Part shown: positions 23,954 through 32,039 of the stretch, in pieces
How positions within the stretch are numbered: position 1 is the first letter of the stretch
Layout: every line of letters begins with the position of its first letter
Assembly: GCA_036394195.1 (NCBI GenBank)
Contig: DASWFO010000199.1
Location: forward strand, 1-64,000
Reading direction: 5' to 3'
DNA from: DATJPD01 sp036394195
GTDB lineage: Bacteria > Pseudomonadota > Alphaproteobacteria > CACIAM-22H2
Length of the DNA stretch: 64,000 bases
Notes under the pieces: generated by a model
Seen by the model: the letters and a program-made list of their open reading frames with translations, nothing else
Database searches by the model: none
Told to the model about the DNA's origin: nothing
Position numbers and translations under genes: made by a program

Positions 23954-24089
23954 GTTCAAGAGGGCGCGAGCGGACCTAAATCGCGGAACCTTTTGGCGCC
24001 GAAAACCTTTGTTGCTGTACCTGGGGTCCCGCGGATCCGGGCTCCCGGTGTATTTGGCCGCATTCCGCCCTTATCGTCGCAGCCATCTC

Positions 24090-25379
24090 ATGCAGCTTCA
24101 CCTCGATCCAGTCGGCGGCATCGCCGGCGACATGTTTATCGCCGCCGTGCTCGATGCGTTTCCGGAGCAAGAACCGGGGCTGATGGCCAGTCTCCGTGCC
24201 GCGCTCGGTGGCCGTGTGGCCGCGCGAGTGCGCCGGCATCGCGACGCGGTGCTGGAGGGCGCGACGTTTGAGGCGGACGACGCGGGCGAGTCCGGGCGGC
24301 ACGGCCATTCGGCCGCCGATCCCCATGCGCATACCAGCTGGGCCCAGATCCGTGGCACTCTTCTGGCCTCGACGCTCGATCCTTCGGTCAAGCGCGAAGC
24401 GGTCGCGATCTTCACCTTGCTCGCCGAGGCGGAGGGCAAGGTCCACGGCGTCGAGCCGGAAATCGTCGCCTTTCACGAGGTTGGCGCGGTCGATTCCATC
24501 GCCGACATCGTCGGTGCTGCGCATCTCATCGTGTCGCTCGCCGCCACGCGTTGGACCGTCGGCCCGCTGCCGCTCGGGGCCGGCCGCGTGCGCACCGCCC
24601 ATGGCCTATTGCCTGTGCCGGTCCCGGCGACGGTGCTGTTGCTGCAAGGCTTCCTCACCCAGGACGACGGCATCGCCGGTGAGCGCGTGACGCCCACCGG
24701 TGCTGCGATCGTGCGTCGACTCTGTGCGCCTGCTGCGGGCACGGCAGAGCGCGGGAACCCCGAGTGCCAGACCGCGGCGCCCCGCCGTCTCCTGCGCAGC
24801 GGCATCGGCTTTGGCACCCGTACCCTGCCAGGCATCAGCAATTGCCTGCGCGTATTCGCCTTCGACGAAGCCGCCGGGCCCGTCGACACGCCGGTCGCGA
24901 ATCATCGCGAGCTGGCGGTCATCGAGTTCGAGGTCGACGATCAGTCGGCCGAAGACCTTGCCATGGGGCTCGACCGGCTGCGTGCGCGCGAGTCCGTGCT
25001 CGACGTCGTGCAGATGCCCGTCTTCGGCAAGAAGGGCCGGATGATGACCCATGTCCGGCTGCTCGCCCGCGCCACGGCGCTGGACGACGCCGTCGCGGCC
25101 TGCTTCCGCGAGACCACGACCATCGGCCTTCGCCACCGCCTGGTCGCTGGCGCAGCACTCAAGCGACGCATCGACGAAGTCGAGCTCGGCAATCGCGTCG
25201 TGCGCGTCAAGACGGTCGAGCGCCCGGGTGGCCGGACAGCCAAGGCCGAGGCTGACGATCTCGTGGCCGCCGCGAGCCAGGCCGAGCGGGCCCGGCTGCG
25301 CCACAACGCCGAACAGCGGGCCCTCGACGTGCTGACACCGGCACGCACAGAATCCGCTGCCGCGGAGAGCGAGGAATGA
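24090..25379 (+). CDS. larC: Nickel insertion protein LarC
   Basis: 429-residue LarC, the CTP-dependent nickel insertase of the nickel-pincer nucleotide (NPN) pathway. The family start LHLDPVGGIAGDMFIAAVLDAF is clear, and a His-rich stretch (RHGHSAADPHAHTSW, about 70-90) fits nickel binding. The motifs FHEVGAVDSIADIVGAA and ELAVIEFEVDDQSAEDLAMGLDRLR belong to the N- and C-terminal parts; here it is one uninterrupted chain, whereas some species split it by a frameshift. The ATG at 24090 is preferred because the family N-terminus starts there. It overlaps larE by 4 nt. Confidence 0.93.
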   Translation: MQLHLDPVGGIAGDMFIAAVLDAFPEQEPGLMASLRAALGGRVAARVRRHRDAVLEGATFEADDAGESGRHGHSAADPHAHTSWAQIRGTLLASTLDPSVKREAVAIFTLLAEAEGKVHGVEPEIVAFHEVGAVDSIADIVGAAHLIVSLAATRWTVGPLPLGAGRVRTAHGLLPVPVPATVLLLQGFLTQDDGIAGERVTPTGAAIVRRLCAPAAGTAERGNPECQTAAPRRLLRSGIGFGTRTLPGISNCLRVFAFDEAAGPVDTPVANHRELAVIEFEVDDQSAEDLAMGLDRLRARESVLDVVQMPVFGKKGRMMTHVRLLARATALDDAVAACFRETTTIGLRHRLVAGAALKRRIDEVELGNRVVRVKTVERPGGRTAKAEADDLVAAASQAERARLRHNAEQRALDVLTPARTESAAAESEE

Positions 25380-26233
25380 CCCTTTTGCGCGACCGCCCCC
25401 CGCATGAGTTGGACGATGCTCTGGCATCCGTGCTCGAGACCCTGGGCGAGATCGCCGTCGCGGTCAGCGGCGGCGTCGACAGCATGACGTTGGCGGAGGT
25501 CGCGCATCTCCGCCTGGGCGTCAGGGCTGCCATGGTCCACGCCGTGTCACCCGCGGTCCCGCCGGAGGCCACGGCGCGGGTCCGCGACCGCGCCGCGGGG
25601 CAGCGGTGGGATTTGACAGTGCTCGATGCCGGCGAATTTACCGATCCGCGCTATCGGGCCAACCCGGTAAACCGGTGCTTCTTCTGCAAGACGAATCTCT
25701 ACGGGGCCATCCGTGGCCGGACGCCGCGGCAGATCGTGTCCGGCACCAATGTCGACGATCTCGGCGACTATCGCCCGGGCCTCGACGCGGCGCGAGACCA
25801 TGGCGTGCGCCATCCGTATGTCGAGGCGAGTCTGACCAAATCGGACGTGCGCCGGCTCGCCGCGCATCTCGGCCTTGGCGACATCGCCGAACTGCCGGCG
25901 GCACCGTGCCTGTCCAGCCGCGTCGAGACCGGCCTGCCGATTCAGCCGGCGACCTTGGGCGTGATCCATGCCGCCGAAAGGCTGGTCGCGGCCGCGCTGT
26001 CGCCCCGCACCGTGCGCTGCCGGGTTCGCGCCGTCGGCATCGTCATCGAGCTCGACCCTGCGGCACTGTCCGGCTTGCGCCCTGAGATCGAGCGCGATCT
26101 GCGCCGGTCCCTCGATGGCCTGCTGGCCGAGGCCGGCGTCTCTGCGCCGGTTGCATTTGCGCTCTACCGCACCGGGAGTGCCTTCCTCCACGCCGCTCCG
26201 CGCGGCCGAAGCGACATCACCTCGACCGCTTGA
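25376..26233 (+). CDS. larE: Pyridinium sulfurtransferase LarE
   Basis: 285-residue LarE, an ATP-dependent enzyme that puts sulfur onto the pyridinium precursor of the NPN cofactor. The PP-loop SGGVDS is at about 31-36. Three cysteines are present: C101 and C104 in RCFFCKTNLY, and C178 in APCLSSR. As I recall, LarE proteins with a single Cys sacrifice that Cys as sulfur donor, while three-Cys forms hold a 4Fe-4S cluster that carries extra sulfur; by pattern this is the cluster type and could be catalytic rather than sacrificial. That assignment is inference. Confidence 0.92.
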   Translation: MTLLRDRPPHELDDALASVLETLGEIAVAVSGGVDSMTLAEVAHLRLGVRAAMVHAVSPAVPPEATARVRDRAAGQRWDLTVLDAGEFTDPRYRANPVNRCFFCKTNLYGAIRGRTPRQIVSGTNVDDLGDYRPGLDAARDHGVRHPYVEASLTKSDVRRLAAHLGLGDIAELPAAPCLSSRVETGLPIQPATLGVIHAAERLVAAALSPRTVRCRVRAVGIVIELDPAALSGLRPEIERDLRRSLDGLLAEAGVSAPVAFALYRTGSAFLHAAPRGRSDITSTA

Positions 26234-26244
26234 GCAAAGCCGCC

Positions 26245-27018
26245 ATGCACGACGTCGTCAACAACGCTCTGACCGGCGCCCCTCCCGAGCCAGAAGTGAG
26301 ACTCGACTTCGCCCGACGACGCCGCATCGGCATGGACGAGGCGATCTATTGCGCATCGAAATCGCCGGCGCAGCTCGCCGCCATTCTCGACGCCGCCGAG
26401 GCGCGGGGTGTCGGTCTTCTGCTCACGCGGCTTGAGCCGTCGATGGTCGCCGGCCTGCCGGACGCTCGCCGGCAACGTCTCGATTACGACCCGGTCTCGC
26501 GCACCGGCGTCTTTGGTCCGGCTGGGGTTCCGCAGGGCGCGCCGCGGGTCGCGATTGTCACCGCCGGAAGCTCGGACGTACCGGTGGCACGCGAGGTGGC
26601 GCGCACGCTCCGCTATCATGGTCACGACAGCCGCTTGTTCGCGGATGTCGGCGTCGCCGGACTGTGGCGGCTGATGGCCTGCATCGAAGCGATCGCGGCG
26701 CACAAGGTGGTCATCGTTGCCGCCGGGCTCGACGGGGCTCTGCCGAGCGTCGTCGCCGGCCAGGTGCCCGGGGCAGTGATCGCCGTGCCGACCTCGGTTG
26801 GCTACGGCGTGGCCGCGGGCGGGCAGGCGGCGCTCAACGCCGTGCTCGCCAGCTGTGCGCCCGGCCTGACGGTCGTCAACATCGACAACGGCTACGGCGC
26901 CGCCTGCGCCGCGTTACGCGTGCTGCGGGCGCTGGACGCGGTGGCGAGCCCCGCATCCGCGCCGGCGCGATCCGGCCTTGCCGATCTGCCACCTCCGACT
27001 TCAGGAGACATCCCATGA
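26245..27018 (+). CDS. larB: Pyridinium-3,5-bisthiocarboxylate pathway carboxylase LarB
   Basis: 257-residue LarB, which carboxylates nicotinic acid adenine dinucleotide and releases AMP as the first step of NPN cofactor synthesis. The C-terminal half resembles PurE (VAIVTAGSSDVPVAREVARTLRYHG, LPSVVAGQVPGAVIAVPTSVGYG, LNAVLASCAPGLTVVNIDNGYGAA). A TTG at 26230 overlapping the larE stop is an alternative start five codons upstream. The larB stop overlaps the reductase start (ATGA). With larC and larE all three cofactor-synthesis genes are here, but no larA-type racemase that would use the cofactor. Confidence 0.92.
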   Translation: MHDVVNNALTGAPPEPEVRLDFARRRRIGMDEAIYCASKSPAQLAAILDAAEARGVGLLLTRLEPSMVAGLPDARRQRLDYDPVSRTGVFGPAGVPQGAPRVAIVTAGSSDVPVAREVARTLRYHGHDSRLFADVGVAGLWRLMACIEAIAAHKVVIVAAGLDGALPSVVAGQVPGAVIAVPTSVGYGVAAGGQAALNAVLASCAPGLTVVNIDNGYGAACAALRVLRALDAVASPASAPARSGLADLPPPTSGDIP

Positions 27019-28040
27019 AACGTCGCGACCTCATCATGGCTTCCGCCGCGACCGCAGCCGCCACCACGCTGGGGAACGCCGCTTCCGCGCAGCCGTCGGC
27101 GCCGGGCGCCCCGACCGGCGCGCCGGGAACCGGCGCCCAGGGCGGCATGCAATATCGCGCCCTCGGCCGCACCGGCGAGCGCGTCTCTATGGTCGGGGTC
27201 GGCGGGTTCCATCTTGGCGCGCCGAGCGAGGACGAGGCGATCCGGATCGTCCGCACCGCCCTCGACAATGGAATCAACTTTCTGGACAACTCGTGGGACT
27301 ACAACAACGGCGTCAGCGAAGAGCGCATGGGGAAGGCGCTGGCCGACGGCTACCGGTCCAAGGCCTTCCTGATGACGAAGATCGACGGTCGGACCGCCCA
27401 ATCCGCCACCCAGCAGCTCGATGAGTCGCTGCGGCGTCTGCGCACCGACCATCTCGACCTCCTGCAATTCCATGAGATCATCCGCATGGAGGACCCCGAC
27501 CGCATCTTCGCCCAGGGCGGCGCGCTCGAGGCGGTCTTGCGGGCCAAGGAGGCCGGCAAGCTGCGATATATCGGCTTCACCGGTCATAAGAGCCCGGACA
27601 TCCACAAGAAGATGCTAGACGTCGCCGCCCGGCACAAATTCCACTTCGACACGGTGCAGATGCCGCTCAACGTCATGGACGCGCATTTCCACAGCTTCGA
27701 GCGCGCGGTGCTGCCCATCCTGGTACGCGAGGAGATCGGCGTGCTGGGCATGAAGTCCATGGGCGACAAGACGATCCTGCGCAGCAACACGGTGACGCCG
27801 ATTGAATGCCTGCGCTACACCATGAGCCTGCCGACCAGCGTCACCATTACCGGCATGGACAGCGTGGCCATCCTGCAGCAGGCGCTGACCGTCGCCCGCA
27901 CGTTCAAGCCGCTCTCGGCACAGGAGCGTCAGGCGCTGCTCGCCAAGACGGTCACGGCCGCCAAGAACGGCCAGTTCGAGCTCTATAAGACGTCGCAAAA
28001 CAACGACAGCACAACGACGCACCCGCAGTGGTTGGGTTAG
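27015..28040 (+). CDS. Tat-exported aldo/keto reductase coupled to the lar operon
   Basis: 341-residue aldo/keto reductase with a twin-arginine start (MKRRDLIMASAATAAATTLG, then an ASA site at about residue 25) and a Pro/Gly-rich linker. The catalytic tetrad is complete: D91, Y96, K122 and H153. It overlaps larB by 4 nt, so it is made together with the NPN-cofactor enzymes. A periplasmic aldo/keto reductase is unusual because NAD(P)H is not available there, unless the cofactor is bound before Tat export. Whether it handles the product of an unseen LarA-type enzyme is speculation. Confidence 0.88.
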   Translation: MKRRDLIMASAATAAATTLGNAASAQPSAPGAPTGAPGTGAQGGMQYRALGRTGERVSMVGVGGFHLGAPSEDEAIRIVRTALDNGINFLDNSWDYNNGVSEERMGKALADGYRSKAFLMTKIDGRTAQSATQQLDESLRRLRTDHLDLLQFHEIIRMEDPDRIFAQGGALEAVLRAKEAGKLRYIGFTGHKSPDIHKKMLDVAARHKFHFDTVQMPLNVMDAHFHSFERAVLPILVREEIGVLGMKSMGDKTILRSNTVTPIECLRYTMSLPTSVTITGMDSVAILQQALTVARTFKPLSAQERQALLAKTVTAAKNGQFELYKTSQNNDSTTTHPQWLG

Positions 28041-28082
28041 ATTGCTGCGGCCGAGCAGGGCAAGATCACCCCTGCGCATATC

Positions 28083-28099
28083 AAACCAAGGTTTGGTTT
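28083..28099 (+). terminator. Short hairpin after the lar operon
   Basis: AAACCAA-GGT-TTGGTTT, 7-bp stem with a 3-nt loop followed by TATT. AT-rich and weak, but it lies 42 nt past the reductase stop. A second inverted repeat, CGGACC-GTT-GGTCCG at 28183-28197, lies just before the next gene. Confidence 0.4.
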
Positions 28100-28226
28100 T
28101 ATTGAACCCAAGTCATGGTCGAAAAGACTCGAGTTGGATGGATCGCGGCGGCGCGAACGCTTATCTCACGTTTGCAACGCGACGGACCGTTGGTCCGCGC
28201 CACACCCAAAACGTGAGGTTCTTACG

Positions 28227-28469
28227 ATGACTGCTGTTGCTCGCATGCTTCGCTTCGCCGTGCCGGCGCTGGCTCTTTTGGGCGCGGCCGCCTGCAGCGA
28301 TAATCACGCCGACCAGCCGACCCGGCTCACCTGGGACCCCGCCAGCACGACCTATGACGGGACGGGCACCAACGGCGAAACCGATGTCGATGGCGCCGGA
28401 GCCGGCGGCCCGCGCGATCCGAACCGGTTACTGCCGCCGCGGCCGTACACGCCACCGGCGCAGCGCTAG
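28227..28469 (+). CDS. Small lipoprotein of unknown function
   Basis: 80-residue lipoprotein; the signal ends in the lipobox GAAAC (Cys about residue 23). The mature part is polar and Gly/Asp/Pro-rich (TWDPASTTYDGTGTNGETDVDG) and ends in RPYTPPAQR, so it is probably unfolded. It is not related to the three mini-lipoproteins at 15-17 kb. GTGAGG lies 8 nt before the ATG at 28227. It converges with the Bug-type gene across a repeat-rich gap. Confidence 0.7.
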   Translation: MTAVARMLRFAVPALALLGAAACSDNHADQPTRLTWDPASTTYDGTGTNGETDVDGAGAGGPRDPNRLLPPRPYTPPAQR

Positions 28470-28550
28470 CACCGGACGCTGGAACCGCGGAACACCGTAG
28501 TCGTTCTGCTTTGCGGCTTGGTGGGTCGCCGCTTCGCTAATGTCCTAGGG

Positions 28551-28645
28551 AAAAGAATTGCAGTATTGCTTTGGCGAAATTGAGCCTCTGCAATTCTTTT
28601 CCGCAGCGGCGACAAGCAGTTAACCTCGGAATTGCAGAATTGCAG
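28551..28645. repeat. AAAAGAATTGCAG repeat cluster, copy A
   Basis: Between two convergent genes there are AAAAGAATTGCAGTATTGC (28551-28569), the inverted arm CTGCAATTCTTTT (28588-28600), and two overlapping GAATTGCAG units (28629-28645). The same 19-nt word occurs inverted at 45755-45773, also in a convergent gap. The long inverted arms can form a hairpin with A/T-rich ends, so a two-way terminator is one explanation. It is strikingly AT-rich for this genome. Confidence 0.7.
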
Positions 28646-28689
28646 CGGTCTCAGGGGGGCGGGCGGGGGGCGCGATGGCGGAGCCGAGG

Positions 28690-29700
28690 TCAGCCCTGCA
28701 TCTCGATGCCGGCGATCTTGACCAGGTCGCGCCACTGCTCGATCTCTTTCAGAAGATACGCCTGCGCGTCGTCGGGCGTGCTGATCCAGGGGTCGCTGCC
28801 GAAATTGTTGAAGAAGGTCTTCGCGTCTTCGGTCGCGACGATCTCGCTGAACCACCGGTTCAGCTGCAGGACGAGCGCGTGTGGCGCGCCGGCCGGCAGC
28901 ATGGCACCCCACCACGACACCAGGTCCATCGGCACGCCCTGTTCGGTCATGGTCGGCAGGTCGGGCCGCGCCTGCAGGCGCTGGCCCGAGCTCACGGCCA
29001 GGATGCGCGCGCGGCCGGCGGCTTCCTCGCGCAAGGCAAACACCGGATCGACCGGCGCATAGTCGAGCGCGCCGCTGATCAGCTCGGTCAGCATCTCGTT
29101 GGCGGTCTTGTAGACCACCTCGACGGGCTGCAGCCCGGCCGCGTTCCGGTACAAGGCCCCCATCGCCTTCGCCGACGAGTTCGATGTGCCGTAGGTCGCC
29201 TTCTCCTTCTTCGCCGCCATCGCCGCCGTCAATTCGGCGAGCGTCGTCCATGGCCGGCCGCTGCCGACTGCGATCATGGTCGCTTGGCGGTTGAAGGTGG
29301 CGATCACCAGGAACGCCTGGCCGGCGTCCACCGAGTTGCGGAACAGATGCATGTTGGCGGCCAGCGCCGTGCCGCCGTTGATGTAGATGGTGCGGCCGTC
29401 GGGCTTGGCGCGGGCCACGTACTCGGTGGCGATATTGCTGTAAGCGCCGGGCTTGTTCTCGACGATGATCGGCTTGTCGAAATGGCGCTTCATGCGGTCG
29501 GCGAAGAACCGCACGATGGAATCGGCGCCACTCCCGGCGGGATAGCCGCAGATGAAGCGGACCTCCTGTCCGAACGTGCTCTGCGCCCGCGCGGGGACGG
29601 CCCCTAGGGCGGCGCCGGTGACAGCGAGGAGAGCGGCCGCGACCCGAACAAGCGTCGCCCCGGTCCTGATCGGAGATGCGATCAGGACCGGGAGCGGCAC
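28690..29700 (-). CDS. Bug/TctC-family periplasmic substrate-binding protein
   Basis: 336-residue extracytoplasmic binding protein of the tripartite tricarboxylate transporter (Bug) family. It has a signal peptide ending in VPARAQ and the family features VRFICGYPAGSGADSIVRFFADRM, PDGRTIYING, and a C-terminal domain with DLPTMTEQGVPM. The GTG at 29700 is the only in-frame start between the upstream stop (29714) and the signal peptide. No TctA or TctB membrane gene is present, as is common for Bug proteins. The ligand, likely a small carboxylate or aromatic acid, is unknown. It probably forms an operon with the haem-c protein. Confidence 0.85.
   Translation of the reverse strand: MPLPVLIASPIRTGATLVRVAAALLAVTGAALGAVPARAQSTFGQEVRFICGYPAGSGADSIVRFFADRMKRHFDKPIIVENKPGAYSNIATEYVARAKPDGRTIYINGGTALAANMHLFRNSVDAGQAFLVIATFNRQATMIAVGSGRPWTTLAELTAAMAAKKEKATYGTSNSSAKAMGALYRNAAGLQPVEVVYKTANEMLTELISGALDYAPVDPVFALREEAAGRARILAVSSGQRLQARPDLPTMTEQGVPMDLVSWWGAMLPAGAPHALVLQLNRWFSEIVATEDAKTFFNNFGSDPWISTPDDAQAYLLKEIEQWRDLVKIAGIEMQG
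29658..29692 (-). repeat. Strong hairpin across the first codons of the Bug gene
   Basis: CCCGGTCCTGATC (29659-29671) and GATCAGGACCGGG (29680-29692) form a perfect 13-bp stem with a short loop. It begins 22 nt past the stop of the upstream gene and lies inside codons 4-15 of the downstream gene. It may partially terminate or slow translation between the two genes. Confidence 0.55.
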
Positions 29701-29713
29701 GGCGTCGTGCGCG

Positions 29714-31888
29714 TCAGTTGGCGAGCGGATCCGGGCGGACCTGCACCTTGTAAATGCGCGGCGATTCTTTCGTGCCATTCTCGTTGTGGAACATCGTGCG
29801 GGTCCCCGACGTCGTCCACAGGCCCTTGCCCTTCCAGCCGGCGTTGGGATCGTCGATGCGGCCATCCACGTTCTTGGTGAAGAAGCCGAGCGGGTAGGGC
29901 ACCCGCAGGTCGACGAGCTTGCCGTCGACGACCGCCAGCAGCGATTCGCTGCCGTTCGCCTGGGCGACCGGCACGTCGTTGCCAAGCCCGAGCGTATTGA
30001 AGCGGTCGACCCAGATGTAATAGGCGTGGTTGGCGCTGCCCGGATCGCTGACGCCGTTCATCTTAGGTCCGGGCATCTCGTACAGGGTCCAGCCCTCGGG
30101 GCAATGCTTGCCGGTGGCCGCGGCCGGGCCGTTCAGCGGGCCCTTGCACTTGCTGCGGTCGAAGCTGCCGATATGGCCGCTCGAGAAGACCGTCCACACC
30201 ACGCCCTTGGTGTCGAGGTCGATCCCGCGCGACCCGTACGCGATCTCCGGCGGCAGATAGACTTCGGTCAGGGCGGTCTCGGACGGGTTCGAGCCGGGAA
30301 CCAGCCGCATGATGTAGCCGGGCTGGTCGACGCGAGAGAACCCGACATCCATCGCCTGACCCCAGATCGAATCGTCCACTGGGCTCGGCTGAATGCCGTA
30401 GAACGCGGCCATGATCCGCTTGTCCTTGTTCGGATCGAGCGGGTCGTTCGGACCGACCCAGGCGTCGCGCTTGCCGTTGCCGTTGCTGTCGATGATGACC
30501 GGCGTCCAGCCTTGCGAGGCCTTCTCGTCGCCGGTCGCCTCGAACTTCTTCACGTCCAGCCAGCCGACCACGCCGCTTTGCGGGCCGCCGGCGCTGGTCC
30601 ACAGGGTGCCCTTCTTGTCGAAGTAGAGGTGATGCGTGCTGAAGCAAGTGTCGATCAGAGTCCATTTCTGCGTCTTCGGATCGTACATCGACAGCTGCCG
30701 CGGCGATTCGTTGAGCGGCGCCACCTTTGCCGACGGATGGTCGGAGCCCGCCTTGCAGAAATCGGGGTTCGCGGGCTGACGGATGCGCGCGGTGAACCAC
30801 ACGCGGCCCTTCTCGTCCATCATCGGGTTGTGGATGCTGGTGTGGCCGTCCCAGATCGGGTCGTCGCCCCAGTACACCGACGGCCCGTGCGGCAGGTCGA
30901 GCGAGGACGGCGTCTTCGGATCTCTGAACGGATGCTTGATCTGGGTGGCCTTATTGCTCACCGGGTCGAACACCGGCACCAGATCCGTGCTCTCCTCGGG
31001 CGAGCCGTAGATGGCGCCGTTGGCGTTGACGCGCGGGTTGCGCTTGTCGCTCGAGACCGCGTCGTGCAGGTAGAATTTCGGCGTCGACCAGTCCCAGATG
31101 CTGACCACCATGTTGCGCTCGACGCCTTCCGGCCGCCGCGGCTTGGCCTTCGGCAGCTCGCCCTTTTGAATGCGGGCGGTCCAGTCGGCGTAGAGCTCGA
31201 CGCCTTTGTCGCCGAGCCGGCCCATGGTCAAGGCCATGTTGGACATCGCCTGGCCGGATTGCAGGCGGCGCGTCCACTGGTCGATCGGGTCTTTGAACTC
31301 GGAGATGAGTTCCTTCGGCATCTGGCGGACACCGCGGGTGCCGAGCGCGTGGCAGGACTGGCAGGAGTTCTTCACCGTGTCGATCCAGTAGGCCTGGGTC
31401 TTCATCACGTCGGGGATGTGATTGCCCTTGTCGCCGGTACCGGGGAACTCGGACTTGGCCGGGATCTGGATCATCGAATACCAGTACATGCCCGGATAAT
31501 ATTCGGCGGCGGCGGCCTCGCTGGGGGCGGGCACGGCGCGCAGGTTCATCAGCTTGCCGGGCTCGGTGTGCAGCTTCGGGGAATCGATGAGGCCGTAGCC
31601 CCGGACCCAGATGTCGTATGCGCCCTTCGGCAGGTCGGGAATGACGTAACGGCCCTGGTCATCGGTGACCACGACCTTGGCGAATTTCGTCGGCAGGTCG
31701 CGGGTCTCGGCGATCACCCACACGCCGGCTTCCGGCCCGTTCGGCCCGCTGACCACGCCGCCGATGTCGTCGGCGTCGATCTTGACCGCCGGGGCGGCTT
31801 GTTGCGCGTGTGCCGGGATCGCCGTCGTGCCGAGCAGGCCCGCCAGCATCGCCGCGAAATAGACATACGCCCGTGTCGTGGTCTTCAT
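29714..31888 (-). CDS. Exported mono-haem c protein with a carboxypeptidase-regulatory domain and beta-propeller
   Basis: 724-residue periplasmic protein. A signal peptide ends in PAHAQ. A carboxypeptidase-regulatory-like beta-sandwich follows (about 40-105, GVWVIAETRD and GRYVIPDLPKGAYDIWVRGYG), then a c-type haem site SCQSCH (about residue 175), then a long region resembling streptogramin-lyase/NHL propellers (GRVWFTAR, GTLWTSAGG, GVVWTVFSSGHIGSFDR). GGGAGGAG is well placed before the ATG at 31888. Proteins of this layout turn up beside degradation genes and are poorly characterised; an electron-accepting dehydrogenase or lyase is possible. It lies between the HpaB-like and Bug genes on the same strand. 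Confidence 0.8.
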   Translation of the reverse strand: MKTTTRAYVYFAAMLAGLLGTTAIPAHAQQAAPAVKIDADDIGGVVSGPNGPEAGVWVIAETRDLPTKFAKVVVTDDQGRYVIPDLPKGAYDIWVRGYGLIDSPKLHTEPGKLMNLRAVPAPSEAAAAEYYPGMYWYSMIQIPAKSEFPGTGDKGNHIPDVMKTQAYWIDTVKNSCQSCHALGTRGVRQMPKELISEFKDPIDQWTRRLQSGQAMSNMALTMGRLGDKGVELYADWTARIQKGELPKAKPRRPEGVERNMVVSIWDWSTPKFYLHDAVSSDKRNPRVNANGAIYGSPEESTDLVPVFDPVSNKATQIKHPFRDPKTPSSLDLPHGPSVYWGDDPIWDGHTSIHNPMMDEKGRVWFTARIRQPANPDFCKAGSDHPSAKVAPLNESPRQLSMYDPKTQKWTLIDTCFSTHHLYFDKKGTLWTSAGGPQSGVVGWLDVKKFEATGDEKASQGWTPVIIDSNGNGKRDAWVGPNDPLDPNKDKRIMAAFYGIQPSPVDDSIWGQAMDVGFSRVDQPGYIMRLVPGSNPSETALTEVYLPPEIAYGSRGIDLDTKGVVWTVFSSGHIGSFDRSKCKGPLNGPAAATGKHCPEGWTLYEMPGPKMNGVSDPGSANHAYYIWVDRFNTLGLGNDVPVAQANGSESLLAVVDGKLVDLRVPYPLGFFTKNVDGRIDDPNAGWKGKGLWTTSGTRTMFHNENGTKESPRIYKVQVRPDPLAN

Positions 31889-32039
31889 GGCCGATCTCCT
31901 CCCCAACCGCAAATGTCGCCGAACCGACTTCGCCCCCCGGTCTTTAGACCGAGCCTTGACAACAGAGTGCATCTTCCGGGGCTTAGCCGCAAGACCCCCG
32001 CAACCCGGACGTGTCCGGTTCGACGCCGCGCGCGGCTTT

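Noticed and set aside
28628..28652. GGAATTG followed by GTCTCA within the AATTGCAG repeat
   Set aside because: The spacer is 13 nt and no gene starts behind it.
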